IMG/VR virus record: IMGVR_UViG_3300049629_001734
Coordinates: 18,488 to 82,487 of that record
Reading direction: 5' to 3' (one strand)
DNA: 64,000 bases
From: a virus
Shown here: in pieces, positions 42,801-50,927 of the stretch
Numbering within the stretch: position 1 is the first letter of the stretch
How the letters are laid out: the number at the start of each line of letters is the position of its first letter
Notes under the pieces: generated by a model
What the model was told of the DNA's origin: nothing
Database searches by the model: none
Seen by the model: the letters and a program-made list of their open reading frames with translations, nothing else
Translations under genes and position numbers: made by a program

Positions 42801-44411
42801 ATGAATAATAATCAATTAGATCATTACGAACAACCAGATGTTGAATTAAAAGATTTTTCAACAAATCAACAAAAACACAAAATCATCTTTACACCTAGAT
42901 CTTTACAAGATATGGTGAAAGGTTCAGGATTTACATTTAATCAATCTATAGCAGAATTTATCGATAATTCTTTAGATGCTGGCTCTACAAAAATAGAAAT
43001 AAGTGCTAGGCGTCAAAAAAATGATTATTTTTCTATAGAAATAAAAGATAATGGAAGTGGTATGTCTGATGATATACTAGAAAAATTTACACAAATAGGT
43101 TATGGAAACCCGGAAAATTACTCTACTACACAAATTTCTAATTATGGTTTAGGTGCGAAATTTGCTATAATCAACATTTGTAAAGAAGGCCCGGTCGTTA
43201 TTGAAAGTGTATCTAATGGAAATAAAATAAAATTGAATTTTTATACAGATATACAAGAACCTTATGTTTCAATTGAAAAAAAGGAAATTACTAACGAGGC
43301 TAATTATACAAAATTATACATACCTAATCTTGAGGTTAATGGTGCTAAAATTTCTAAAAATCAACTTGATTCTCTAAAAAAATTTATAGGCGCCACCTAT
43401 TTTCCACACATAGAACGCGGAAATCCTTTGAAAATTGAATTTTCCGTAGATAGAGAAGAACCAGTTAGTATAGATTTCACAGATCCCATTTATAGAAATT
43501 TAACAGAAAGGGACGGAGTAGAGAAAAATGATGAACAATGTATGATAGATGGATACCTAATCTCAGTAAGAGGAAGGTGGTTCAATAAAATGCTATTTTC
43601 TACAGATAATTTCAATTTACACGACAGTAAACAAGGTGGAACTGGTTTTGCTGCAGCTAGAAGTGGGATTTATTGGAGACTCAACGGAAGATATATCAAA
43701 ATGGGTGATGGGGATTTTATGAGTAGAGATTCTTTTCAACAAAAACTTAATCATTTAAGAATAGAGGTGGATTTAGATAGAGTTTTTATTGAAACTTTTG
43801 GTATAGGGTTCAATAAATCTAAAATTTCAATTGATCGAAACAATGAAAAATTGAAAGATTTTTTCAATTTAATAAACGATATCATTAAATGGGCTGAGAA
43901 AAAATACATAGATCAAAATAAACAAAATACCTCACAAGATCCAGAAATTACAGAAGAAAGAGACAATATAAATAGAGATCTTTCTGCTATTAGAAGACAA
44001 ATAGGTCATGAAAATTATAATGAGCTTTTACCAGAACTCTCAAAAGCTAAAGTCTTAACAGAAAAAGAAAAAACCGAGAAAACCAAAAATAGACCTGATG
44101 GATTGCAATATAAAAAATCTAACCTTCAGTTTAGGTATGTCAACAATGGAAAGTTTGATAGAGCTTTTGGTTACGGTAAAGAAAACGGTCAATTGGTCGT
44201 AGATCTAAATTTGGATCATCCATTTGTTGAAAATTATATAAAAGCAGATAGATCGTCGAAAAAAGCTTTTGATATGATGCTTTTATCCTTCATAGAGGGA
44301 TTACTTGATACTAGACGTGAATTCAACTCTGATGTAGATTTTGCTAATTGGGAAGATTACATGGTAGACAACTTCAGTCGTAGAATGTCCAGGTACTTTA
44401 CACACTATTGA
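42801..44411 (+). CDS. GHKL ATPase, MORC/MutL-like
   Basis: 536 residues. The Bergerat ATP-binding fold is clear: N box AEFIDNSLDAG (E52 catalytic, N56 Mg-binding), G1 IKDNGSGMSD (D83, G85, G87), and G2 NYGLGAKFA (115-122). A second domain of the S5/transducer type follows, with a conserved Lys-like region (GIGFNKSKISIDRNN), then a charged helical linker (about 360-450) and a C-terminal domain. Such ATPases are clamp-forming proteins; prokaryotic MORC-like members are known beside restriction-modification genes, as here after the type IIG-like gene (82 bp gap). Confidence 0.82.
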   Translation: MNNNQLDHYEQPDVELKDFSTNQQKHKIIFTPRSLQDMVKGSGFTFNQSIAEFIDNSLDAGSTKIEISARRQKNDYFSIEIKDNGSGMSDDILEKFTQIGYGNPENYSTTQISNYGLGAKFAIINICKEGPVVIESVSNGNKIKLNFYTDIQEPYVSIEKKEITNEANYTKLYIPNLEVNGAKISKNQLDSLKKFIGATYFPHIERGNPLKIEFSVDREEPVSIDFTDPIYRNLTERDGVEKNDEQCMIDGYLISVRGRWFNKMLFSTDNFNLHDSKQGGTGFAAARSGIYWRLNGRYIKMGDGDFMSRDSFQQKLNHLRIEVDLDRVFIETFGIGFNKSKISIDRNNEKLKDFFNLINDIIKWAEKKYIDQNKQNTSQDPEITEERDNINRDLSAIRRQIGHENYNELLPELSKAKVLTEKEKTEKTKNRPDGLQYKKSNLQFRYVNNGKFDRAFGYGKENGQLVVDLNLDHPFVENYIKADRSSKKAFDMMLLSFIEGLLDTRREFNSDVDFANWEDYMVDNFSRRMSRYFTHY

Positions 44412-44573
44412 AAGAACTTAAATTTTTCAATTTTTATTCCACTTTTTTTATTTTTATTCGTATTATTGTCTAATAAAATACAAAGAACTCTATCTGATAA
44501 CGAATCAATATGTCCATTCAAAGTATTTTTACAAAAAACTCGTGCTGGACGAAGAAAAAAATAATTTATTAAA

Positions 44574-45218
44574 ATGATAAGAACTTTTCATCAATTTATT
44601 CGACAAACATGTTGGAAATCAGATGACAAATATGCTATAATAGGAACAATTCATCCACATAGAGTAGATGATTTTGATCTGAACTTTTTTTATGGAAATA
44701 AGGGTTTTCTCTGGAGCATACTCGGACAAGCTTTTCCAAATCTAGATTTTACAACCGTAGAATCTATAAAAAGAATACTATCGAGAAATCGTATTTGGAT
44801 TACAGATATGATTGAAGAATGTAGTAGGCCACATGAGAGAGAAACCAGAGATAGTCATCTATATGATTTGAAATTGAATACTAAACTTATAGAAGAAGGT
44901 CTTCGGGGATCACAAATTGATACTATATTTCTAACTTCAAGATTTGAAAGGAATAACGCTGCTGAATTGTTTATAAGAGCTTTTGGTTTAGATCTTTTAT
45001 CATGGAACGAAGAATTATCACAGTTCATTATACCTTCTTCTAAATTTGGTAGAGAAATCAGAGCAGTAGTTCTCTTCTCACCGTCTGGTCGTGCGAATCT
45101 TGGTATTTCTAGATCAAAATCATATCTAGCCAGTAAAGATAGATACGGTCAAGAAAAGAATCCAGTGGCTTTATTCAAGATTGATTTTTATAGAGATAAA
45201 TTCGCATTCTTAGTATAA
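44574..45218 (+). CDS. Uracil-DNA-glycosylase superfamily protein
   Basis: 214 residues. Motif order fits MUG/hypoxanthine-type glycosylases: IGTIHPHRVDDFDLNFFYGN (24-42) as the active-site loop region, FLW shortly after, RNRIWITDMIEECSRP (71-86), IDTIFLTS (115-122) and LFSPSGRAN (167-175) as the DNA-intercalation loop (S-P-S-x-x-x-N). These enzymes remove deaminated or altered bases. It is third in line after the type IIG and GHKL genes and near a carbamoyltransferase, so action on a modified base is possible. The N-terminus MIRTFHQFIRQ also recalls the tagged proteins. Confidence 0.62.
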   Translation: MIRTFHQFIRQTCWKSDDKYAIIGTIHPHRVDDFDLNFFYGNKGFLWSILGQAFPNLDFTTVESIKRILSRNRIWITDMIEECSRPHERETRDSHLYDLKLNTKLIEEGLRGSQIDTIFLTSRFERNNAAELFIRAFGLDLLSWNEELSQFIIPSSKFGREIRAVVLFSPSGRANLGISRSKSYLASKDRYGQEKNPVALFKIDFYRDKFAFLV

Positions 45219-45223
45219 ATATT

Positions 45224-45233
45224 TTTATATATA
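45224..45233 (+). promoter_or_regulatory. Late-type promoter 10-mer, 6 nt from the ATG
   Basis: Exact TTTATATATA ending 6 nt before the ATG at 45240; predicted leaderless or near-leaderless mRNA. Confidence 0.6.
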
Positions 45234-45239
45234 CCCAAG

Positions 45240-46013
45240 ATGACAAACAACTTTAGAGTCTTAAAATGGAAAGATCATTCGCAAAGTATCGATCTAGCTC
45301 AAGATTTTCTAGAAAATATCAAATCTTCTCTATTTGAGGCGAAAACCGAAAACGATGAAAATGAAATAAAAAAGTTTCTCGAAAAAGTTAAAGCGGACCT
45401 TTCTCTAAACTTTGCCTTTGCCTCTACTTTTGGAACCGGTGTTGGATTTGCTCTACCTATTGTTAAAGATCTTATAGAAAATGGGAATCTTCAAATCGAA
45501 GCTTCTTCAGAAAACTTGATACTTCTTACGATTACTTGTTTTACTATAACCTACTTAGAAATCAAAAAAGGTCAACTAGAACCTTTACAAGTAGATCTTC
45601 TTAGAAAAGATTCAAAAAGTCTTCTTACAGAACTTAAACTCAGAGGTATTGGTGGTGGCATTGTTAAAAAAGTTATTCAAGTTTTTGAGGTCATTTCTCA
45701 GATTTTCAACTACATTTTCAAGGCTTTCGGTCTAGTTGTTCAGGGATTTTTAGATATTTTTGCCTATACAACGATTCTTGTTCCTTTTATGAACGGCGTG
45801 AAACATATCGTAGGTAAATACGATCTCACGGTTGATAATTTTGTAGGAAACTTTACTTCACTTGGTATTGGTGTTACTTCACTTGTTGCTAAGCATGGAA
45901 TAAACTACATCAAATCAAAACTCAAGAAGAACCTTGGTAAAGATTTTGATGGATTAGATACAACGAAATCTTCACAAAACGAAGTAGAAATAATACAAGA
46001 TAAGTTTTTTTAG
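45240..46013 (+). CDS. Membrane protein with several hydrophobic segments
   Basis: 257 residues. A soluble acidic N-terminus (about 1-55) is followed by hydrophobic segments near 57-76 (FAFASTFGTGVGFALPIV), 92-107 (LILLTITCFTITYL), 150-185 (IFNYIFKAFGLVVQGF, LDIFAYTTILVPF) and about 203-217. The C-terminus is Lys-rich. Four or so membrane passes are likely. Function unknown; it precedes the replicative helicase by 33 nt but may be an independent late gene because of its promoter. Confidence 0.65.
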   Translation: MTNNFRVLKWKDHSQSIDLAQDFLENIKSSLFEAKTENDENEIKKFLEKVKADLSLNFAFASTFGTGVGFALPIVKDLIENGNLQIEASSENLILLTITCFTITYLEIKKGQLEPLQVDLLRKDSKSLLTELKLRGIGGGIVKKVIQVFEVISQIFNYIFKAFGLVVQGFLDIFAYTTILVPFMNGVKHIVGKYDLTVDNFVGNFTSLGIGVTSLVAKHGINYIKSKLKKNLGKDFDGLDTTKSSQNEVEIIQDKFF

Positions 46014-46046
46014 AACATTTTTAGCTTTTTTATATAGAAATGAAAC

Positions 46047-47384
46047 ATGACTATTTCTCTAGAAAAGATATTCTTTGTTTGGATATTACAAAATAAAAGC
46101 TTCTTTGCTAAAGTAGAATCAAACTACTTTAGAAATAAGGAGATTGAAACCATTTATAGAATAGTTAAAAAATACCTGGTAGAAAATCCAGAAGCAGAAG
46201 TTCCTTCACCAAAACAAATCTGGGAGATGGTATCTCTAGAAGATAGAGATGGTCTTATTACTCGAGAAATCTTTAAGGCTATTCTTACAACTTCACTGAG
46301 TGAATATAATGAAGATCACTTTATACGACCTAAAATAGCTACTTGGATACTTACCAACCGTATGAAAAGCGGTGGTGTTGATATTATCGAAGAGCTCAGA
46401 TCACTTGATAACAAAGTAGAGCTCGAAGAGGTACAAACTTCAGCAGGTAAGATAAAAGAAATCGTTGATCTTATGTCTAAAGTTGAACTTGAAGACGACG
46501 AAGATCTAGGTAGTGATTTCGATGTAGCTGAATCACACGTTCAAGATAACTCAAAGTTTAAGGTAAAGTCAGGATTTGAAACGATTGATCATATGCTCGG
46601 TGGTGGGTGGGATATACAAACCTTAAATTGTGTGATGGCCGAGACCTCGAACGGTAAGTCGTTATGGATGCAGAACTTCGCCTGTAAATCAGCCGATAAC
46701 GGATTTAATGTTCTCTACATCACTTTAGAGATGAGTGAAAGAAAAGTCATGAAACGACTGGGTTCAATGCGACTTAAAGTTCCTATTAACGATTACGACA
46801 GAATATCAAAAGATACACCACTCATCTCTAGAAAAATCGAAGCCTTGAAATCTCAAGGTCAAGATATGGGTCAAGATCTTTTTGAGAAGAAACTTGGTAA
46901 AATCATTACCAAATTCTGGGCTGCTGGAACAGCTACCGTAGCTGATTTTGATAACTTTATACAAAAACTTCGTGATAAAAGAGGAATCAAAATTGATTTG
47001 ATTATTGTAGATTATATTACACTTGTAGCTCCACCAAAAGGCATCGGTGGTGATTCACTCTATATCCGCGGAAAGAATATAGCCGAAGGTCTAAGAGCTC
47101 TGGGAGCTAAGTGGAACGCACCGGTCATCACCGGTATACAAGTAGCTAAAGACGCATGGAACTCGTCTGATATAACACTAGAATCAGTTCCAGAATCAAA
47201 AGCCATCGCTGAGACAGCAGATACATTTTTTGCCATTATAAGAACTGAAGAGATGAAACGGGCTAAATATTATAGATTTAAATTATTAAAACAAAGAGAC
47301 GGCGATTTTTTAAGATCACAAATAAAAATAAATTTGAACGATAGTTACTTAACTCTCGAAAATGATCAATTTATTGATCAGTAA
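46047..47384 (+). CDS. Replicative DNA helicase, DnaB/T4 gp41-like
   Basis: 445 residues, close to T4 gp41 (475). N-terminal helical domain (1-160) and RecA-like motor: Walker A AETSNGKS (198-205), LYITLEMSERKVMKR (223-237, H1a), Walker B LIIVDYITLV (318-327), and the late motif ITGIQVAKDAW plus SKAIAETADTFFAI. It unwinds duplex DNA 5' to 3' as a hexamer at the fork. No primase is found next to it; the following gene is an acidic protein of unknown role. TATATA-type leader (TTTTTATATAGAAATG). Confidence 0.9.
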   Translation: MTISLEKIFFVWILQNKSFFAKVESNYFRNKEIETIYRIVKKYLVENPEAEVPSPKQIWEMVSLEDRDGLITREIFKAILTTSLSEYNEDHFIRPKIATWILTNRMKSGGVDIIEELRSLDNKVELEEVQTSAGKIKEIVDLMSKVELEDDEDLGSDFDVAESHVQDNSKFKVKSGFETIDHMLGGGWDIQTLNCVMAETSNGKSLWMQNFACKSADNGFNVLYITLEMSERKVMKRLGSMRLKVPINDYDRISKDTPLISRKIEALKSQGQDMGQDLFEKKLGKIITKFWAAGTATVADFDNFIQKLRDKRGIKIDLIIVDYITLVAPPKGIGGDSLYIRGKNIAEGLRALGAKWNAPVITGIQVAKDAWNSSDITLESVPESKAIAETADTFFAIIRTEEMKRAKYYRFKLLKQRDGDFLRSQIKINLNDSYLTLENDQFIDQ

Positions 47385-47419
47385 ATTCAATTAATTGAAC
47401 TAAAAAGAAAAAATTATGA

Positions 47420-48313
47420 ATGAAAGAAAACGACGAAGAACCGATCGTCCCTGAGCCAAATGATGAAGAAATCAGCGAAGAGATTATCTTTGATGATGAC
47501 GAATCTGGAGATATAGTAATAGAAATTGAAGAAGACCTGGACGATTTCTTAAAACCAGTAGAAGAGATAGCAGTAGAGAGCGATCCATTTGGCTCAGCGG
47601 ATCTTAGCGTTTCCAAGCACGCTGAAGAAGGTAAGCACCGCCTAAAATACGATACTATTTTCAAGGGCAAAAAAGATAACATCACACCAGAAGATGAACT
47701 CGAAGAACATATCAACTACGAAAATCTAGAGGTTGATAAATCATCAACTTATTGGTTTGAATCTCAAGATAATGAAAATTATATTCGCGAGAAAAAAGTA
47801 AAAGAGCGAATCTATAAAGTTCTTTCCCAAAAAACCGATTTAAACTTTGTAAATAATCGTAGAAAACCATCAAGAGTAGATTTCAATAACTACTATTACA
47901 TCTTAAAAACATCTCTAGTAGATGAAGGTTTCACAAACGTTGAGATATTTAATGAGTTATCGGTTTATTTTTCAGATAACCTTTTCAATATGTTCAAGCT
48001 TCTAGATAATAAATGGAGAAATCTCATTATAAACGAACTACAAGAGCATATCGGCAAAAGAAACTACTCAAAGGATGTTGAATATAAAAATATTTTTATA
48101 GGAACAGAGATAGAATTTGCCTGGTTCGATGAATTCGGAAACGAGATAAAAATAACCGGCGCGGTAGTTGAGAAGGTAGAATCGGAAGATTATCTAAAAG
48201 TTGATTCCTACGAGAGATTCTATGAGATGAAGCTCTCGAACGTTCTTAGAATATTAAATAACACAAAGTTCAAAAATAATCTCAATAAGTTAAACAACCT
48301 AGACTTTCTATAA
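47420..48313 (+). CDS. Hypothetical protein with acidic N-terminus, replication neighbourhood
   Basis: 297 residues. Residues 1-45 are extremely acidic (EEISEEIIFDDDESGDIVIE), the middle (about 60-190) is Lys-rich and helical, and the C-terminus (about 225-297) has beta strands (IFIGTEIEFAWFDEFGNEIK). It lies between the helicase and nrdA genes, 35 and 41 nt away, so co-transcription is likely. An acidic arm could contact DNA-binding proteins. No family recognised. ATG at 47420 is used; an ATG 4 nt upstream is in another frame and stops early. Confidence 0.65.
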   Translation: MKENDEEPIVPEPNDEEISEEIIFDDDESGDIVIEIEEDLDDFLKPVEEIAVESDPFGSADLSVSKHAEEGKHRLKYDTIFKGKKDNITPEDELEEHINYENLEVDKSSTYWFESQDNENYIREKKVKERIYKVLSQKTDLNFVNNRRKPSRVDFNNYYYILKTSLVDEGFTNVEIFNELSVYFSDNLFNMFKLLDNKWRNLIINELQEHIGKRNYSKDVEYKNIFIGTEIEFAWFDEFGNEIKITGAVVEKVESEDYLKVDSYERFYEMKLSNVLRILNNTKFKNNLNKLNNLDFL

Positions 48314-48354
48314 ATCTTTTTTTGCTCTAACTATATAATAATCCACTAAAAAAA

Positions 48355-50910
48355 ATGAAGACAAAAATGAATATAAGCGTTACGAAAAGAAACGGAAAAA
48401 AAGAACCCCTAATGCTCGATAAGATACTAGAAAGAATCAATCAGCAGACCTACAATCTTGACTCAAAATACATAGCACCTTTTGATATTGCTCAAAAAGT
48501 TATCGAAGGTATCTTTCCAGATATCGAAACCAGAGTTCTAGACAACCTAGCCATGGAGACTTCAGCTGCGCTGACAACAAAACATCCAGACTACTCAATA
48601 CTAGCAGCTAGACTAGCTATTACTTCTCTTCATAAAGAAACGAAGAAAAGTTTTTCTGAAACTATGAAAGATCTTTATGACTACATAGATCCAAAAAGTA
48701 AAAGGCATTCACCTGTAATTGCTAAGAATTTCTTGGATCTAGTTCTTTCTAATAGTGATAAACTAGACTCTGCTATTGTTCACTCGAGAGATCACCTCTT
48801 TGATTATTTCGGCTACAAAGTTTTAGAAAAATCATACCTTCTTAAACTAAATGGTCGAGTAGCTGAAAGACCACAATATATGTTCATGAGAACTGCTCTA
48901 CAGATTTGGGGTCAAGATATCGATAAAGCTATCGAGACCTACAATCTCATGAGTGAAGGATACTACACACACGCCACACCAACACTCTTCAACTCTGGAA
49001 CATCTAGACCACAACTTTCAAGTTGTTTTCTACTTGATGTAGAATCTGATTCTATTGAAGGTATCTTCAACACACTTCGCGAGTCAGCTCAGATTTCTAA
49101 AAACGCAGGTGGTATCGGAATTGCTTTTTCTAAAGTAAGAGCTAAAGGAACTTACATCGCTGGAACCAACGGTTCGTCAAATGGTATTATTCCTTTCTTG
49201 AAAATTTTTAACGAAACAGCAAGAGCAGTCGACCAAGGCGGCGGAAAAAGAAAAGGATCGATATCTATCTACATCGAGCCCTGGCACTCGGATGTTATGG
49301 AGTTTTTAGATCTCAGAAAAAACCAAGGTAAAGACGAAATCCGCGCTAGAGATTTGTTTCTCGCGATATGGATGAACGATCTTTTTATGGAAAGAGTAGA
49401 TTCTGATCTCGATTGGACCTTGATGTGTCCTCACGAATGCCCAGGTCTTACCGATACTTGGGGTCAAGAGTTTAGAGATCTCTACATAAAATACGAAAGT
49501 GAAGGACGTGGTAAAAGAACAATGAAAGCTCGTGAAGTTTGGAATAAAATTTTAGAATCACAAGTAGAAACCGGAACGCCTTACATTCTTTACAAAGATT
49601 CCATTAACGAAAAATCAAACCAGGCAAACATCGGTATGATTAAAAACTCGAATCTTTGTGCTGAAATCGTAGAAGCCGTAGGTATCACCAGGGCCGGAAC
49701 TGAAGCTCTGAAAAATAAAGAACTTCTCGAGAGTGTTGGACTGGGTGATTTCTGGGGTAGAGAAACTATCAATGAAACAGCAGTTTGTAACCTAGCATCG
49801 ATATCACTACCGAAGTTCATAAACAAAAACAAAAGCTACAATTTCAAGAAACTAAGTGAAGTTGCATATGCGGCTACTATAAACCTCAATAATGTTATTG
49901 ATACTAACTTCTACCCTATTGAAGGAGCAAAATTCTCGAATCTTCTTCACAGACCGATCGGCCTTGGAGTTCAAGGGTTAAGTGATGTGTTTTTTATTCT
50001 ACAACTCGCTCATGATTCACAAGAGGCAAGAAATCTTAATCGTGAAATTTTTGAGACGATTTATTTCTCTGCTTTAAGAGCGTCTTGTGATCTAGCTAAG
50101 GCACATGGTCACTATGCTACTTATCCAGGTTCTCCTATCTCACAGGGTCTTCTCCAACCTGATCTATGGGGCGTAACTCCATCAGATCGTTGGGAATGGA
50201 AAAAACTTCGTGAGGATATCAAAAAATGGGGTGTAAGAAACTCACTACTAACTTGTATTATGCCAACAGCTTCGACCGCTTCTATTCTAGGAAATGAGGC
50301 TTCTTGTGAAGCGCAGACCTCAAATCTTTATCTAAGAAGAGTTCTATCGGGTGAATATATTATTATCAACAAACATCTTGTTAGAGAACTATCGAAACTA
50401 GGTATATGGAACGAATCGGTTAAAAATAAAATCATACAAGAAAACGGTTCTGTTCAGAATGTTCCTGAAATACCTACAAACATCAAAGAGATCTATAAAA
50501 CCGTCTGGGAAATCAAACAAAAAGATGTTATCGATCTAGCTGCTGACAGAGGAGCCTTCATCGATCAAACTCAATCGATGAATATCTTTATGGAAAATCC
50601 AAATTTCGCAAAACTCACAGCGATGCACTTTTACGGATGGGGTCGTCGTAACTTCTTAAATGATAATGAAGGAAATCCACAAATACCTACTGGTGAAGAT
50701 ATCCAGATCTATTATGATGGAAACGGAAATCCAAAATATTATCGTCATAAGAAATCAAATCTAAAAACAGGTATCTATTACCTAAGAAACAAATCAGCCG
50801 CAGATGCGGTGAAATTCACCGTTCAAAACGAACAAAAGTCACAAGAAGAGCAACTCGAACAAATAGCTTGTTCTCTTGATTCGGATGATTGTCAAGCGTG
50901 TAGCGCTTGA
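48355..50910 (+). CDS. nrdA: Ribonucleoside-diphosphate reductase, large subunit (class I)
   Basis: 851 residues. Reduces ribonucleotides to deoxyribonucleotides. ATP-cone at the N-terminus (about 6-95), redox pair C224 (LSSCFLLD) and C478 (TAVCNLAS), thiyl-radical C435 and E437 (NSNLCAE), PTASTASILGNE near 640, and a C-terminal CxxC (C846, C849) for re-reduction. The loop between C435 and C478 is 43 residues, against 23 in E. coli and 15 in human enzyme, so it carries an insertion of about 20-28 residues. No NrdB subunit is in the window. The last codons lie in a hairpin. Confidence 0.95.
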   Translation: MKTKMNISVTKRNGKKEPLMLDKILERINQQTYNLDSKYIAPFDIAQKVIEGIFPDIETRVLDNLAMETSAALTTKHPDYSILAARLAITSLHKETKKSFSETMKDLYDYIDPKSKRHSPVIAKNFLDLVLSNSDKLDSAIVHSRDHLFDYFGYKVLEKSYLLKLNGRVAERPQYMFMRTALQIWGQDIDKAIETYNLMSEGYYTHATPTLFNSGTSRPQLSSCFLLDVESDSIEGIFNTLRESAQISKNAGGIGIAFSKVRAKGTYIAGTNGSSNGIIPFLKIFNETARAVDQGGGKRKGSISIYIEPWHSDVMEFLDLRKNQGKDEIRARDLFLAIWMNDLFMERVDSDLDWTLMCPHECPGLTDTWGQEFRDLYIKYESEGRGKRTMKAREVWNKILESQVETGTPYILYKDSINEKSNQANIGMIKNSNLCAEIVEAVGITRAGTEALKNKELLESVGLGDFWGRETINETAVCNLASISLPKFINKNKSYNFKKLSEVAYAATINLNNVIDTNFYPIEGAKFSNLLHRPIGLGVQGLSDVFFILQLAHDSQEARNLNREIFETIYFSALRASCDLAKAHGHYATYPGSPISQGLLQPDLWGVTPSDRWEWKKLREDIKKWGVRNSLLTCIMPTASTASILGNEASCEAQTSNLYLRRVLSGEYIIINKHLVRELSKLGIWNESVKNKIIQENGSVQNVPEIPTNIKEIYKTVWEIKQKDVIDLAADRGAFIDQTQSMNIFMENPNFAKLTAMHFYGWGRRNFLNDNEGNPQIPTGEDIQIYYDGNGNPKYYRHKKSNLKTGIYYLRNKSAADAVKFTVQNEQKSQEEQLEQIACSLDSDDCQACSA

Positions 50911-50927
50911 CAATCGTCTTACTTTTT
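50887..50927 (+). terminator. Hairpin over the nrdA stop codon, probable terminator
   Basis: Perfect 12-bp inverted repeat GATTGTCAAGCG / CGCTTGACAATC with a 5-nt loop (50887-50915), then GTCTTACTTTTT. The stem covers the last codons of nrdA and its stop. The T-run is slightly displaced, so termination efficiency is uncertain. Convergent gene ends at 50919. Confidence 0.6.

Noticed and set aside
44408-44560. Minus-strand open stretch of about 47 codons between the GHKL ATPase and the glycosylase-like gene
   Set aside because: It has no ATG and only a TTG in the middle, and no neighbour similarity that I can show. It could be a decayed gene fragment, but the 161-bp spacer is otherwise AT-rich with no clear promoter or terminator.
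49657-49791. Intein in NrdA
   Set aside because: The extra segment between C435 and C478 is only about 20-28 residues and has no splicing-junction motifs (Cys/Ser start, His-Asn end); it is a loop insertion.
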